From assembly GCA_036491015.1 (NCBI GenBank), contig DASXCV010000035.1, positions 1 to 5,103 on the forward strand: 5,103 nt of DNA, written 5' to 3'. Made by a program: the position numbers and the translations under genes. The notes beneath the pieces are model-generated. The model worked only from the letters and a program-made list of their open reading frames with translations, was not told the origin of the DNA and ran no database searches. Numbering within the stretch: position 1 is the first letter of the stretch; each line of letters starts with the position of its first letter. Below are positions 4,666 through 5,103 of the stretch, one piece after another. Source of the DNA: JAICJR01 sp036491015. GTDB taxonomy: Bacteria > Actinomycetota > Thermoleophilia > Solirubrobacterales > Thermoleophilaceae.

Positions 4666-5103
4666 CGCACGCTGAGGAACAGCCCGGCGATCGCCCACGC
4701 GCTCACGACGGCGAGCGCGGTGAGGTTGTCTTCCAGCCCCTTGCCGGTGACGATCGCGCCCGACAGGCCGTCGATCACGTGCTTGAGCGGCAGCGACACC
4801 GCGATCACCTTGAACACGATCGGCAGCGACTTAGTGGAGTAGAAGACGCCCGACACGAAGATCACCGGCAGGAACACGGCGTTCACGTAGGCGGCCGCGG
4901 CGTCGAAGTTGGGGATCGCGGCGGCGAACGCGATGCCGAGCGAGCCGAACGCCACCACGCCGAGCACCACGAACACGACCAGCTCGAGGTAGTCCTGCGG
5001 CCAGGACACGCTGTAGAACACGTGGCCGATCACGATCACGAGCGCCACCTGCACGATCGCGTTGGCCACCGAGCTCGCGATCACGCCGCCGAAGTAGGCG
5101 AGC
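4647..5103 (-). CDS. ABC-2 type transporter permease (partial, N-terminal part off the window)
   Basis: The last 151 residues are visible; the frame is open to the right edge (LAYFGGVIASS...), so the true start lies beyond it. A GTG at 5084 is internal. About four hydrophobic helices are visible: IASSVANAIVQVALVIVIG, LVVFVVLGVVAFGSLGIAFA, a VFLPVIFVSGVFY helix, and the last one, ALAVVSAWAIAGLFLSVRYF. The stretch GVFYSTKSLPIVFKVIAVSLP followed by LKHVIDGLSGAIVTG is the typical 'f...LP......P......vd.lr....G' segment of ABC-2 permeases such as DrrB-type drug exporters. It would act with an ATPase subunit, presumably encoded upstream beyond 5103. The substrate cannot be told. The gene ends with TAG at 4647-4649, inside the convergent YciI-like gene. 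Confidence 0.9.
   Translation of the reverse strand, partial: LAYFGGVIASSVANAIVQVALVIVIGHVFYSVSWPQDYLELVVFVVLGVVAFGSLGIAFAAAIPNFDAAAAYVNAVFLPVIFVSGVFYSTKSLPIVFKVIAVSLPLKHVIDGLSGAIVTGKGLEDNLTALAVVSAWAIAGLFLSVRYFRWE

Noticed and set aside
4303..4698. A minus-strand open frame of 131 codons opposite the YciI-like gene.
   Set aside because: The YciI family pattern on the plus strand is convincing and the minus frame has no domain or start signal.
1..5103. CRISPR array, tRNA, insertion sequence or prophage signs.
   Set aside because: No short regularly spaced repeats, cloverleaf-like segments, transposase motifs or terminal inverted repeats were seen. The only long repeats are the Ig-like coding units.

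Overview
This is a high-GC (roughly two-thirds G+C by eye) bacterial chromosome segment. It shows dense packing, several 4-nt ATGA overlaps, GTG/TTG starts and Ala/Arg/Gly-rich proteins. This suggests an actinobacterium, perhaps of the Thermoleophilia type; the lineage is an inference from composition and gene style, not from a marker gene.

Left two-thirds (positions 3232 down to 1, minus strand): one operon built around a SipW-type signal peptidase. In transcription order it holds a TasA/camelysin-like exported subunit (2642-3232), a divergent exported protein (2042-2560), a second TasA-like subunit paralogous to the first (1446-2045), the SipW-like signal peptidase (910-1449), and the N-terminal 308 residues of a large exported protein made of tandem Ig-like repeats (1-926, running off the left edge). 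The last four genes overlap end to start. The two TasA-like subunits and the Ig-repeat protein carry the SipW-type signal, with a hydrophobic stretch ending in an aromatic-Ser/Ala-rich motif. By analogy with Bacillus TasA/SipW, the operon probably makes and processes a cell-surface fibre or matrix with a large repeat adhesin. A 12-bp-stem inverted repeat follows the first subunit gene and may adjust its expression relative to the rest. The leader of the operon holds two small hairpins near the ribosome binding site.

Right third (plus strand, 3370-4665): divergent from the operon is a YgjP/DUF45-type zinc metallopeptidase with an uncertain start. It is followed by a 72-residue two-helix membrane protein translationally coupled (ATGA) to a YciI-like protein. 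These look like ordinary housekeeping or accessory genes.

Right edge (minus strand, 4647-5103): the C-terminal half of an ABC-2 type transporter permease, converging on the YciI gene with a 19-nt tail-to-tail overlap. I saw no tRNA, rRNA, CRISPR array, insertion sequence or phage gene. There is no gene-free stretch over 300 bases; the longest is the 137-bp divergent region at 3233-3369.
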